Of a DNA stretch of 64,000 nucleotides, positions 19,655-27,232 are shown one piece after another; the stretch's first letter is position 1; each line of letters begins with the position of its first letter. Source of the stretch: Paenibacillus sp. FSL R5-0517. GTDB taxonomy: Bacteria > Bacillota > Bacilli > Paenibacillales > Paenibacillaceae. The position numbers were made by a program, and so were the translations under genes. The notes beneath the pieces were generated by a model. It was given only the letters and a program-made list of their open reading frames with translations. It was not told the origin of the DNA and made no database searches. Location: contig NZ_CP150235.1 in NCBI RefSeq assembly GCF_037974355.1, positions 558,001 to 622,000 on the forward strand, in the 5' to 3' direction.

Positions 19655-20629
19655 TTAGTCCTCATTCTCTTCGTCAGACAGGTCATACCAATCCTCATCG
19701 ACCAATCCACGGATGAAAGCTTCAAAATTCGGCGCAAGATATGTAATCTCATAATCATGTTCCTGATCCACATGAACGACACAGGGTTCGCCTTCAGGAC
19801 CACAGAAGCGATAATCCAACATAACGACATCATGGCCAGCGGATGGACAATCACAGATCACAATCCCCAGGTCAGGGTATCCCCAATCTTCGATCATGAA
19901 CCGACTCCCAAACTCTCCTCCAAGGGAATACATCTTGTCCCGGCCGATCCCCAAAATACTTGAAATCTCAATATGGTCCACAGCCCAGGAGGTTGCTTCT
20001 TCGGTTGGGAACACCGTTCGTGTAGGGATTCCACCATTTTGGGTATGCATAAGCTGAATATAGGAGGCAGGGAGCTTGTAACCAAATTCATGTTCAAGCG
20101 ATACAATCATGTCTTCGTCAAAGGGGGCCGACACATGGTTATCCCGTGCATAATCACTCTGCTTCCAGAATGTCACTGGGTCGTACGTTCCTGAAGCAGC
20201 ACGAAGATGGTTCAACGTGCCACGCTGCTCCCATGCTGTAACGTGTTCTTCATGGCGTTGTCGATCCCGTCGCATCTTCTCGGTAAAAGGTCGAATCTGA
20301 CTTAGAAATTCAAGGGTTGATTCATCATGTGGCTGAAGTTCGTTAGCTCTCTCAAACGCCAATAGTGCTTGTTCATAGTCGGCGATATAACAGTACGCGT
20401 ACCCTAAGCGATATTGCCAGAGCGGATCGTTTACCCCTTGTTCCGCGACAGACATTAGTTGTTGAATGGCTTCGCGGTAACGTGCGTCATTGTTATAGGC
20501 TCTGGCGAGTTGACCAATCAGATCATAATCCCGTTCTGAGACGGGGATACGCTCGATACGTTCAATAATGAGACTGAATTGGTCCTGCTCATGCCACAAG
20601 TTGATTTGTTCCAGCAGTTCTCTTTCCAT
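19655..20629 (-). CDS. TPR plus SMI1/KNR4 domain protein
   Basis: A 324-residue protein. The first half (about 1-110) contains TPR-like helices (YNNDARYREAIQQLM, YRLGYAYCYIADYEQALLAFERANELQP). The second half (about 160-310) is a SMI1/KNR4 (SUKH) domain with FGYKLPASYIQLMHTQNGG, EISSILGIG and LAPNFEAFIRGLV. SUKH proteins are known as immunity proteins to polymorphic toxins, but many are solitary housekeeping members. No toxin gene is adjacent, so an immunity role is not supported. It precedes the APH-like kinase in an apparent two-gene operon. Confidence 0.8.
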   Translation of the reverse strand: MERELLEQINLWHEQDQFSLIIERIERIPVSERDYDLIGQLARAYNNDARYREAIQQLMSVAEQGVNDPLWQYRLGYAYCYIADYEQALLAFERANELQPHDESTLEFLSQIRPFTEKMRRDRQRHEEHVTAWEQRGTLNHLRAASGTYDPVTFWKQSDYARDNHVSAPFDEDMIVSLEHEFGYKLPASYIQLMHTQNGGIPTRTVFPTEEATSWAVDHIEISSILGIGRDKMYSLGGEFGSRFMIEDWGYPDLGIVICDCPSAGHDVVMLDYRFCGPEGEPCVVHVDQEHDYEITYLAPNFEAFIRGLVDEDWYDLSDEENED

Positions 20630-20693
20630 GAATAGGCCTCATTTCGTTGGGAGGGATGTGAGTCTTTTACAAACTATCTTACAGGGTTAAGAG

Positions 20694-20752
20694 GCAAAAA
20701 AACACTCCCGCATGCAGATAGCCATGAAGGCATTCTATCAAAGGGAGTGCTT
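20694..20752 (-). terminator. Terminator of nrdB
   Basis: On the minus strand GCACTCCC and GGGAGTG enclose an internal partly paired loop and are followed by seven T. It lies about 45 bases after the nrdB stop. Confidence 0.75.
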
Positions 20753-20794
20753 TAATGTGTGCTTATTTATATCGGGATACTTGATCAGAAGATT

Positions 20795-21826
20795 TTACAA
20801 ATCGTCAAATCCATTATCGTCACCAACTTTACCGTAGTTACGGGATTTGGCTTCGAAGAAGTCGGTTTTGGTTGCATTCAGTGCTTCATCGGAGAATGGT
20901 TTGATCCAAGGCATGCAGTTTACATCCACACCTTCATATGCTTTTTCCATACCCATCAGACGCAGACGTTTGTTGGCGATGTACTTGATGTAATCTTCCA
21001 GCTCGTTCAGGTCAATGCCGCGTACGTTGCTGAGCGTGTAATGTGCCCAGTTGGTTTCGAGCTCAACCGCACGATTAATGGTTGTGTATACATATTCCAT
21101 GTTTTCAGGTGTGTTCAGTTCAGGGAAGTCCACCAGCAACTGTTTGTACACTTCAGCAAAGAAGTAACAGTGTTGATTTTCATCTCGCTGGATATAGGAA
21201 ATCATCTGGCTGGTTGCCATCATTTTCTGGTCACGGGCCAGGTTGTAGAAGAAGGCAAATGTACTATAGAAGAAGATTCCTTCGAGTACCAGATCGGCCA
21301 CCATGGCTTGGAAGAACGTCTGTGGAGACGGCTCGTCCCGGAAGTTCTGATAGATATCAGCGATGAAACGGTTGCGGTCGAGCAGCACCGGATCATGTTT
21401 CCAGTATTCAAAAATTTCCTTTTGCTCCCGATCAGATACGATGGAAGAGAGGACGTAGGAATACGATTGGTTATGAACAACTTCCTGCTGTCCAATAATG
21501 GCCGAGATCGCTTCGAGTGAAGAATCGGTAAAGTAACGTTTTACGTCACCCACAAACATCGTCTGCATGGAATCAAGTACCGCGAGCAGGGAGATGTTGA
21601 TTTTGAATGTACGTTGTTCTTCCTCATCCAGTTGAGCAAACTGGGAAGCATCTTTGGACATGGGAATCTCGTCTGCAATCCAGTGGTTGAGCAGCAGTAC
21701 TTTGTACAATTTGTACATATGTGGCATGCGAATGTCGTTCCAGTTCAGGATACCGGAGCATTCACCTTCAATAATACGGGTGGATTGGTTAGGGGCTTCG
21801 GTGTTAAAAATTTTCTGTACTTGCAT
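20795..21826 (-). CDS. nrdB: Class I ribonucleotide reductase, beta (radical-generating) subunit
   Basis: The small subunit houses a dimetal centre and a tyrosyl radical that drives ribonucleotide reduction in the alpha subunit. The metal ligands are all visible: D85, E115 and H118 (QEVVHNQSY), E182 (VLEGIFF), E216 and H219 (RDENQHC). The radical tyrosine is Y122, four residues after H118 as in the classical Ia enzyme. At 343 residues it is full length. AAGGAGTG precedes the ATG. It lies downstream of nrdA on the same strand but is separated from it by a terminator and a repeat element, so it probably has its own promoter at 22,011-22,038. Confidence 0.95.
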   Translation of the reverse strand: MQVQKIFNTEAPNQSTRIIEGECSGILNWNDIRMPHMYKLYKVLLLNHWIADEIPMSKDASQFAQLDEEEQRTFKINISLLAVLDSMQTMFVGDVKRYFTDSSLEAISAIIGQQEVVHNQSYSYVLSSIVSDREQKEIFEYWKHDPVLLDRNRFIADIYQNFRDEPSPQTFFQAMVADLVLEGIFFYSTFAFFYNLARDQKMMATSQMISYIQRDENQHCYFFAEVYKQLLVDFPELNTPENMEYVYTTINRAVELETNWAHYTLSNVRGIDLNELEDYIKYIANKRLRLMGMEKAYEGVDVNCMPWIKPFSDEALNATKTDFFEAKSRNYGKVGDDNGFDDL

Positions 21827-21871
21827 CGTCCGTTCACTCCTTGAATGAATTTACACTGCATAACTACGATG

Positions 21872-21980
21872 ACAGAACAACCTTCCGATCACTGTTATCC
21901 CCTGATTTTATTGATTCCCTCTTTTAAAGGGAAAATCCGGTGATAAAGGCGAACGCTCCGCTTCTTCAGCTTTGTTCTGT
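21872..21980. repeat. 109-bp inverted-terminal-repeat element in the nrdB leader (MITE/REP-like)
   Basis: Perfect 9-bp terminal inverted repeats ACAGAACAA and TTGTTCTGT bound the element, and the symmetry extends outward with one mismatch. The interior includes AAGGCGAACGCTCCGCT, a 17-base word also found in both tandem copies at 43.7 and 44.0 kb. A diverged relative lies at about 9,560-9,770. There is no reading frame. It sits between the putative nrdB promoter and the nrdB start. Confidence 0.65.
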
Positions 21981-22010
21981 CCTCTTCGTTATCGTGTAAT
22001 CATTAATTCT

Positions 22011-22038
22011 TTTATATATAATGTGGCATCTATATCAA
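22011..22038 (-). promoter_or_regulatory. Putative sigma-A promoter for nrdB
   Basis: On the minus strand TTGATA and TATAAA are separated by 16 bases, downstream of the nrdA terminator. A promoter is expected here because the terminator would otherwise cut nrdB off from nrdA transcription. Confidence 0.45.
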
Positions 22039-22069
22039 CATCTTGCGATGCTGTGATCGTGTTTTAGGC

Positions 22070-22120
22070 AAAAAAGAACCAGGGCAACGCCATTTTGCAA
22101 TCAAAACAGGATGCCCTGGT
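22070..22120 (-). terminator. Terminator after nrdA
   Basis: ACCAGGGCA and TGCCCTGGT form a 9-bp stem with a large loop that can pair internally (CCATTTTG/CAAAACAGG). On the minus strand it is followed by TTCTTTTTT. It lies 44 bases beyond the nrdA stop. Confidence 0.75.
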
Positions 22121-22163
22121 GGTCATCGTGAATCTAGTCAATCTGCTCTATCAAGGATAAAAC

Positions 22164-24497
22164 TTAGCTTGCGCAGGAATCGCATTCTTCAATGGTTAAT
22201 GCCCGGCTACGAACGTAATACGTCGATTTCATGCCGGCTCTCCAGGCGTGCAAGTGCAGTTCCAGGAATTCCGTTGCTTTGATATCCGGACGAACATACA
22301 GGTTGAAGCTCTGTCCCTGATCGACGTGGCGTTGACGAGCAGCAGCCATATTAATGGAAGCATGTTGATCGACCATGAATGCTGTTTTGTAGTACCAGAT
22401 CGTTTTTTCGGACAGATCAGGTGCCGGATTGGCAATCTTGTATGTCGTTTTCTCTTCATAGGACAACAGTTCGTAAAGTGGATCAATGCTGGCTGTTGAA
22501 CCTGCAATGATGGACGTTGAACCATTTGGTGCAATGGCGAACATCCAAGCGTTACGGACACCGTTTTGCTGAACCTGTGCTTGCAGTTCTTTCCATTGTT
22601 CTGTTGTAACGAATTCGCCCACGCGCTCACCAGTTGTGTATTCCCGTTGGTCGAAGTATTTGCCTGTTTGCCAATCGGAACCTTGGAATTTCGGATAATG
22701 TCCTTTTTCCTTTGAAAGTTCCATGCTGGCTTTCACAAGCAGATAGTTAATTTTTTCATAGAGATTATCGTTATATGTGACAGCTTCTTCCGATTCCCAA
22801 CGAATGCCTTCAAGAGCAAGCAGATGATGAAGTCCGAAGGTTCCCAGACCAACCGCACGGTATTGACTGTTGGTGTATTGGGCTTGCAGCACTTCAATGT
22901 TGTTGATATCGATAACGTTGTCCAGCATACGAACCTGAATCGGTACCAGACGTTCCAATACATCATGAGGTACAGCACGTGCCAAGTGAATCGAGTTCAG
23001 GTTGCAGACTACGAAATCGCCAGGTACTTTGGAAATCACGATGCGGGTTTGTCCATCCTTGGTAACGAGCTCTTCCTTTTCAACTACAGTCGCAGATTGG
23101 TTCTGCATGATTTCGGTACAAAGGTTGGAAGAGTATACCATGCCGTGTGCACTGTTCGGGTTCGAACGGTTAACGGTATCCCGGTAGAACATGTACGGCG
23201 TACCTGTTTCCAGTTGGGATTTCATCACACGTTTCATGATATCAATCGCCTGAACCGTGATACGGGACAACAGCGGGTGGTTGACCGCTTCCTCATATTT
23301 CTCACGGAACGCGCCTGCGCCTACAGTTTCATCATAGAAATCTTCCAGTCCGAGTGCACGACCGTTCTCATCTTTCCAGCCCATCACTTTTTTCGTTTCG
23401 TGCGGGCAGAACAGACTCCACTCACCGCGGCTGGCTACTCGCTCCATGAACAGGTCAGGCAGACAGATGCCGTGGAATACGTCATGTGCACGCATCCGTT
23501 CGTCACCGTTGTTCAGCTTCAGATCAAGGAAGGCCAGAATGTCTTTGTGGAAGACGTCCAGATATACGGCAATGGCACCTTTACGTGTACCAAGCTGGTC
23601 TACGCTGACCGCTGTATTATTCAGTTGGCGAATCCAAGGGATTACACCGGAACTTGTGTTTTTGTGTCCACGGATATCCGATCCACGAGCTCTGACTTTA
23701 CCAAGGTAAACGCCGATGCCGCCGCCCATTTTGCTCAGACGGGCTACATCTGTATTGGAATCGAAGATACCTTCAAGTGAGTCGTCCACAGTATCAATGA
23801 AGCAGCTGGAGAGCTGTCCAGCCACTTTTTTGCCCGCATTGGACATCGTAGGTGTAGCTGCTGTCATATACATGTTGCTCATCGCCCAGTAAGCTTCCTT
23901 GACGAGTTCCATACGTTTCTCAGCAGGCTCCTGATGCATCAGGTACATCGCAATAACCATATAACGCTCTTGAGGCAACTCCATTACTTTTCCGTCAAAA
24001 TCGTGAGCAAGGTAACGTTCTGCCAGTGTGAGCAAGCCGATATAATCGAAGAGCAGATCGTTGCGATAGTCAATGCACTCCGCAAGTTCATCAATCTGTT
24101 CTTTGGTGTAACATTCCAGCAATTCTTCACGGTAGATGCCTTTTTTCACGAGGTCTACAAGAAGAGGATGGAATGCCCCATAAGGCTCGTCCGGGTAAGA
24201 CTTGTATCTGCGGTTGGTAGCCGCTTTTTTGTACAGGGAAGTGAGCAGGGAGCGTGCCGCTGCAAATTTCCAGTTAGGCTCCTCTTTGGTTACCAGTTCC
24301 AGTGCGCTCATCATAAAAGCGTTGCTGATCTCGTCTCCGGTAACTTCATCACGGCGGAGCTTGCTGTTTACCCCGCGTACCAGACGTTCCTTGTCGAGCA
24401 TGTCCAGTCCTTCCAGGATACGGTCGGCATATACCGAGATACGCATATCATCAAAGGCAAGCTGGCGGTTGTTCGGCTTGGTCACAACTTGTGGCAT
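22164..24497 (-). CDS. nrdA: Class I ribonucleotide reductase, alpha (catalytic) subunit
   Basis: This is the large subunit, which reduces ribonucleoside diphosphates using a thiyl radical supplied through NrdB. The active-site cysteines are visible in order: QLSSCFID (first redox Cys), SNLCTEI (thiyl-radical Cys with neighbouring Asn and Glu) and VVCNLNSIHL (second redox Cys). The mobile C-terminal pair is ECDSC. The N-terminal 90 residues look like a degenerate ATP-cone, so dATP control is uncertain. I chose the ATG at 24,497 because GAGGA lies just upstream; an earlier in-frame ATG at 24,518 has no ribosome site. Upstream are a long leader with a terminator hairpin and tandem NrdR boxes. 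Confidence 0.95.
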   Translation of the reverse strand: MPQVVTKPNNRQLAFDDMRISVYADRILEGLDMLDKERLVRGVNSKLRRDEVTGDEISNAFMMSALELVTKEEPNWKFAAARSLLTSLYKKAATNRRYKSYPDEPYGAFHPLLVDLVKKGIYREELLECYTKEQIDELAECIDYRNDLLFDYIGLLTLAERYLAHDFDGKVMELPQERYMVIAMYLMHQEPAEKRMELVKEAYWAMSNMYMTAATPTMSNAGKKVAGQLSSCFIDTVDDSLEGIFDSNTDVARLSKMGGGIGVYLGKVRARGSDIRGHKNTSSGVIPWIRQLNNTAVSVDQLGTRKGAIAVYLDVFHKDILAFLDLKLNNGDERMRAHDVFHGICLPDLFMERVASRGEWSLFCPHETKKVMGWKDENGRALGLEDFYDETVGAGAFREKYEEAVNHPLLSRITVQAIDIMKRVMKSQLETGTPYMFYRDTVNRSNPNSAHGMVYSSNLCTEIMQNQSATVVEKEELVTKDGQTRIVISKVPGDFVVCNLNSIHLARAVPHDVLERLVPIQVRMLDNVIDINNIEVLQAQYTNSQYRAVGLGTFGLHHLLALEGIRWESEEAVTYNDNLYEKINYLLVKASMELSKEKGHYPKFQGSDWQTGKYFDQREYTTGERVGEFVTTEQWKELQAQVQQNGVRNAWMFAIAPNGSTSIIAGSTASIDPLYELLSYEEKTTYKIANPAPDLSEKTIWYYKTAFMVDQHASINMAAARQRHVDQGQSFNLYVRPDIKATEFLELHLHAWRAGMKSTYYVRSRALTIEECDSCAS

Positions 24498-25015
24498 GAA
24501 TATTCCTCGCTTTCGCATGTTTAAGAGATAAATTGGAGAAATTCTTTATATAAAGAATTGAGTGTCTTTCTTACGGTGAGAAAAAGAAATAGGGTTACGT
24601 TTTGCGGACTGAAACGGCGGCGACAAATCATGTCTTAGATCGCTCAACTTGAGCGCACAAAGCAGCACAATGCAGAACATGCTCATATAAAAAGCATTCT
24701 CCCGCCTCGCGGCTGAAAATGCCCATGGATGCTCTGGCTTCCTTGCTGTCTTGAAGGTTCAGGATATCGACAGAGAAGGGTGCTTATGTAAGCTTTTGTC
24801 TATATGCAGATGTGCCTGTAGTTTGAGGATACCGGATGCAGTCCAAACAGCCCCGTTAACCTCTGTGTCAACTCTGTTTCGAGAAAGCGATTTACACCTA
24901 CAGGGACGTGCCTTTGGAGGTGATTTCATCCTGTTTTTCGCGAGAATGCAGAAGGTGACTATTAGAAGCGGAGAAATCTAGCGTCACTACATTTTGTAGC
25001 TGTCAACATACTGTA
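24498..25015 (-). ncRNA. Long structured leader of nrdA with internal intrinsic terminator (candidate attenuator)
   Basis: Between the NrdR-box promoter and nrdA there are roughly 500 bases without a gene. On the minus strand the leader can form several helices: CCTGTAG (24,904-24,898) with CTACAGG (24,821-24,815), GTTTG with CAAAC just inside it, CACCT with AGGTG, GCTTA with TAAGC, and CTGTC with GACAG. These are followed by a strong terminator at 24,722-24,689. I could not match it to cobalamin, purine/2'-deoxyguanosine or T-box consensus elements. An attenuation mechanism is inference from the layout. Confidence 0.5.
24689..24722 (-). terminator. Intrinsic terminator inside the nrdA leader
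   Basis: GCATTTTC pairs with GAGAATGC, capped by an inner CCGC-GAG-GCGG hairpin and followed by five T. It precedes the nrdA start by about 190 bases, so full transcription of nrdA requires readthrough or a second promoter. Confidence 0.75.
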
Positions 25016-25031
25016 ACCCAACATATTGTGT
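24984..25031 (-). promoter_or_regulatory. Tandem NrdR boxes overlapping the nrdA promoter
   Basis: ACCCAACATATTGTGT (25,016-25,031) matches the NrdR-box consensus ACACWATATATWGTGT at 14 of 16 positions. TCACTACATTTTGTAG (24,984-24,999) matches at 10 of 16. They start exactly 32 bases apart, the three-turn spacing typical of NrdR pairs. On the minus strand TTTACA and TACAGT at 17-base spacing bracket the better box, so NrdR binding would occlude RNA polymerase. Confidence 0.7.
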
Positions 25032-25271
25032 TTGTAAAGTGGGCAGAACCAGTAAAACGTAATTCCGAGTATACCATTTAAGCGAGGAATCCGCAAAGGA
25101 AAAGGACTGGAAGATTTGAAGATTTATCAAAAAAAATTTTTGAACATTTTGAATGACGTGTTCACGTCAGTTTGAATTGTAACGCATTCAACTGGTAGAA
25201 TAAAAGTAGTCAAATTTCGACTAAAATAAGCGGCAGCGGTTGTTCACGGGGCCCAGAGGAGGCGGAGCAAA

Positions 25272-25598
25272 ATGGCAATAGCAGAAGTGACTGTCATTCC
25301 AATCGGAACGGGTACAACGAGTCTAAGCAGTTATGTGGCGGACATGCAAAAGGTATTGGAACATCAGCGGGGCATTACATATCAGTTGACTTCCATGAGC
25401 ACCATTATTGAGGGACCGCTTAATGAGATCTTTACAGCAATTGCGGCTCTGCATGAAGCACCGTTTCTGTCAGGTGCCCAGCGTGTGTCCACATCCGTCA
25501 AAATTGACGACCGTCGTGACAAACCGGATGCCTCAAGTATACAGAAGTTACAATCGGTACAGGATAAACTGACGTCACTTCAGGCAAGACCCAATTAA
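25272..25598 (+). CDS. Thiamine-binding protein, MTH1187/UPF0045 (YqgV) family
   Basis: A 108-residue ferredoxin-like-fold protein. MAIAEVTVIPIGTGTTSLS at the start and the YQLTSMSTIIEGPLNEI segment match the MTH1187 family, whose members bind thiamine or related thiazoles as dimers or tetramers. The cellular role is unclear. It lies divergent from nrdA with a strong AGAGGAGGCGG ribosome site and its own terminator, and is probably monocistronic. Confidence 0.85.
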   Translation: MAIAEVTVIPIGTGTTSLSSYVADMQKVLEHQRGITYQLTSMSTIIEGPLNEIFTAIAALHEAPFLSGAQRVSTSVKIDDRRDKPDASSIQKLQSVQDKLTSLQARPN

Positions 25599-25661
25599 TT
25601 CCTAATATATATGGTTGGTTGTTAGTTATGTAAATACGCCACATCCTTTAATCGAATGTCC

Positions 25662-25695
25662 AAAAGACCAGTCTCTTCAAGAGCTGGCCTTTTTG
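25662..25695 (+). terminator. Terminator after the thiamine-binding protein gene
   Basis: AAAGACCAG and CTGGCCTTTTT pair around CTCTTCAAGAG. The following region to 25,940 contains only an ACATACATAC/GTATGTATGT imperfect inverted repeat (about 25,827-25,922) and no gene. Confidence 0.75.
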
Positions 25696-25944
25696 TATGC
25701 TCATTTAACAGTCTAATCGGCAACTACCAATGAAGCTCCAATCAAAGTGGCGTTGGTGTATCCACCGCTAATTCGTATGAAATCTTCATCGTAATTCGTA
25801 ACATTTTTATTCAAATGTTTGGTGTACATACATACGGTTGATATACCCGTGAGATTTATTTATGACTTAAACGTGTTTGAACATAACTGACAGACCTTGA
25901 GAACTAATCCTGTATGTATGTTCAGAGAATAATCTGTGAAAAGA

Positions 25945-25997
25945 ACCGCCCATTTTCGACCTGAGCCCGGTCCCATGTGTGATTGGTGCATATAGTG
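25945..25997 (+). promoter_or_regulatory. Shared upstream element of sporulation microprotein genes, copy 1
   Basis: CGCCCATTTTCG, then GAGCCCGGTCC, then a CATATAGTG box 15 bases later. The same three-part layout is found at 26,452-26,516, each ending 30-40 bases before a microprotein start. CATA with 15-16-base spacing resembles the -10 box of mother-cell sporulation sigma factors (SigE/SigK); the assignment is inference. Confidence 0.45.
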
Positions 25998-26028
25998 AAC
26001 TGTACCTCAAATCAAAGGAGGGGTTTAC

Positions 26029-26133
26029 ATGAGTGGAGTAGTAGGTGGATACGGCGGCGCATGGACATCGACTGGCGCGATCTTGGTTCTCTTTATCTTG
26101 TTGGTCATTATTTCTAAAGCATTCCTGATCTAA
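26029..26133 (+). CDS. YjcZ family sporulation microprotein (34 aa)
   Basis: A 34-residue protein: a Gly-rich head (MSGVVGGYGGAW) and a single hydrophobic segment, AILVLFILLVIISK, that can span the membrane. It belongs to the YjcZ/YczI-type sporulation protein family, which in Bacillus is associated with the spore. AAAGGAGGGG lies 8 bases before the ATG. It is followed 43 bases later by a paralogue and by a third paralogue at 26,550; all share the same hydrophobic segment. Confidence 0.85.
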   Translation: MSGVVGGYGGAWTSTGAILVLFILLVIISKAFLI

Positions 26134-26176
26134 TAACCGGCTTGGACCCTAATATATTCGTAAAGGAGGGTTCTGC

Positions 26177-26284
26177 ATGAGCAATGTAGTTGAAGGCGTA
26201 GGCTATGGCGGCTGGACATCAACCGGAGCAATCCTGGTTCTGTTCATTCTTCTCGTAATCATTACTAAATCATTCTGGGTATAA
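26177..26284 (+). CDS. YjcZ family sporulation microprotein (35 aa)
   Basis: A 35-residue paralogue of the preceding gene: Gly-rich head (GVGYGGW), then STGAILVLFILLVIITK and a short polar end. AAAGGAGGG precedes the ATG. It is probably co-transcribed with the 34-residue gene, and the pair looks like a recent duplication because the membrane segments are nearly identical. Confidence 0.85.
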   Translation: MSNVVEGVGYGGWTSTGAILVLFILLVIITKSFWV

Positions 26285-26451
26285 TATGGCGAGCTCTGCC
26301 GGGCAACCGGTGGGGTTTTTTTCTAGAGGACAAGCATGGTGGAGAGCCAGGGAGAGGAGATAGCTTATGGTGAACGGAAGAATTGAATGGGATTTATGAA
26401 AGTGCAAGGACGGATTATTCCTCCGAAAAAAGAGATGGTTACTTAACGGCT

Positions 26452-26516
26452 AAACGCCCATTTTGTCGGAAGTAGGGCGATAGCCCGGTCCAGAGGTAGG
26501 CTGAATACATAGCTTA
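26452..26516 (+). promoter_or_regulatory. Shared upstream element of sporulation microprotein genes, copy 2
   Basis: CGCCCATTTTGTCGG, then TAGCCCGGTCC, then CATAGCTTA 16 bases later. CATA-N3-TA matches the SigK-type -10 box exactly. It has the same order as copy 1 at 25,945 and a similar distance to the next start. Confidence 0.45.
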
Positions 26517-26549
26517 GGGGTGTAGGCAAATGTTAAGGAGGAATGAACA

Positions 26550-26861
26550 ATGAGCGAAGTAAAACCGAATTCACCGAACGGACAGGGGCATGTGTACGGA
26601 CATATGGGAGGTTATGAGCATATGCAAGGATACCAATACACAGGTCATGAAATGCATGGGTATGGATATGGTTGTGGAACAATGCCAATGGGATATGGCT
26701 ATGGATACGGACACCATGCCAATCAGGCTCCAATGATGCATGGTTATCAACAGGGTTGCGGAGTATCCTATGGACATGGCGGCGGAAGCTGGGGTTCCAT
26801 GGGTACGATCCTTGTGCTGTTCATCCTGCTGGTTATTATCTCCAAAACGATGTTCATCTAA
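26550..26861 (+). CDS. Gly/Tyr/His-rich YjcZ-like sporulation protein
   Basis: A 103-residue protein whose last 24 residues (GTILVLFILLVIISKTMFI and flank) match the two microproteins upstream. Ahead of it is an 75-residue extension rich in Gly, Tyr, His and Met, with repeated GYGYG, HGYG and MHGY words and two Cys (GCG motifs). Such a composition is common in spore-coat proteins that self-assemble or bind metals; this is inference. TTAAGGAGG precedes the ATG, and the shared upstream element suggests the same sporulation control. Confidence 0.8.
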   Translation: MSEVKPNSPNGQGHVYGHMGGYEHMQGYQYTGHEMHGYGYGCGTMPMGYGYGYGHHANQAPMMHGYQQGCGVSYGHGGGSWGSMGTILVLFILLVIISKTMFI

Positions 26862-26981
26862 TTGGTTGCGAATGCAAAGAGGCTTTCGCTGATCGTGGAT
26901 CATTACGACAGGGGCTGACTCATCAACTTTAAATAAACACTATGTTCCATGTTGGGGCATAAAGTACTCATGAGTCAGAAC

Positions 26982-27020
26982 GGGACAGCGTAGGATCTCA
27001 TCCTGCGGTGTCCCTTTTTT
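26982..27020 (+). terminator. Terminator after the sporulation protein genes
   Basis: GGGACAGC-TAGGAT pairs with ATCCTG-GGTGTCCC around a short loop and is followed by six T. Confidence 0.85.
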
Positions 27021-27037
27021 ACTTTGTGAATCGTTCT

Positions 27038-27232
27038 TTAACGAACTCCACAGGCTCTATTCCATGAATTTCTGACGTTTCAAGAGTTCAACGAATCGTA
27101 GACGTCTAATGAGCTGAATTTGGGCACATTTGGAGCTTATACTCATGAAGTGACATGGATTAACGTTGCTGAGATTTGTTAGATTTTACATACCGTAGAA
27201 ATCCTCAATATAAGGTGTGCAGGATTCGTTAG
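27038..27232. repeat. 195-bp four-motif palindromic intergenic element, copy B
   Basis: TTTAACGAACTCC opens the element. A second CAACGAATCGTAGACGT lies 50 bases in. An inverted GAGATTTGTTAGATTTTACA follows, and GGATTCGTTAG closes it. Layout and length match the copies at 9,294, 44,246 and 62,207. Confidence 0.65.

Noticed and set aside
18599-20629. SUKH (SMI1/KNR4) immunity gene of a toxin system
   Set aside because: No polymorphic toxin, HNH/nuclease domain or secretion marker lies nearby; the co-transcribed gene is an APH-like kinase.
24690-24960. Cobalamin or T-box riboswitch upstream of nrdA
   Set aside because: No B12-box-like conserved core and no GGGTGG T-box sequence; the CCGCGAGGCGG word is just the cap of the terminator hairpin.
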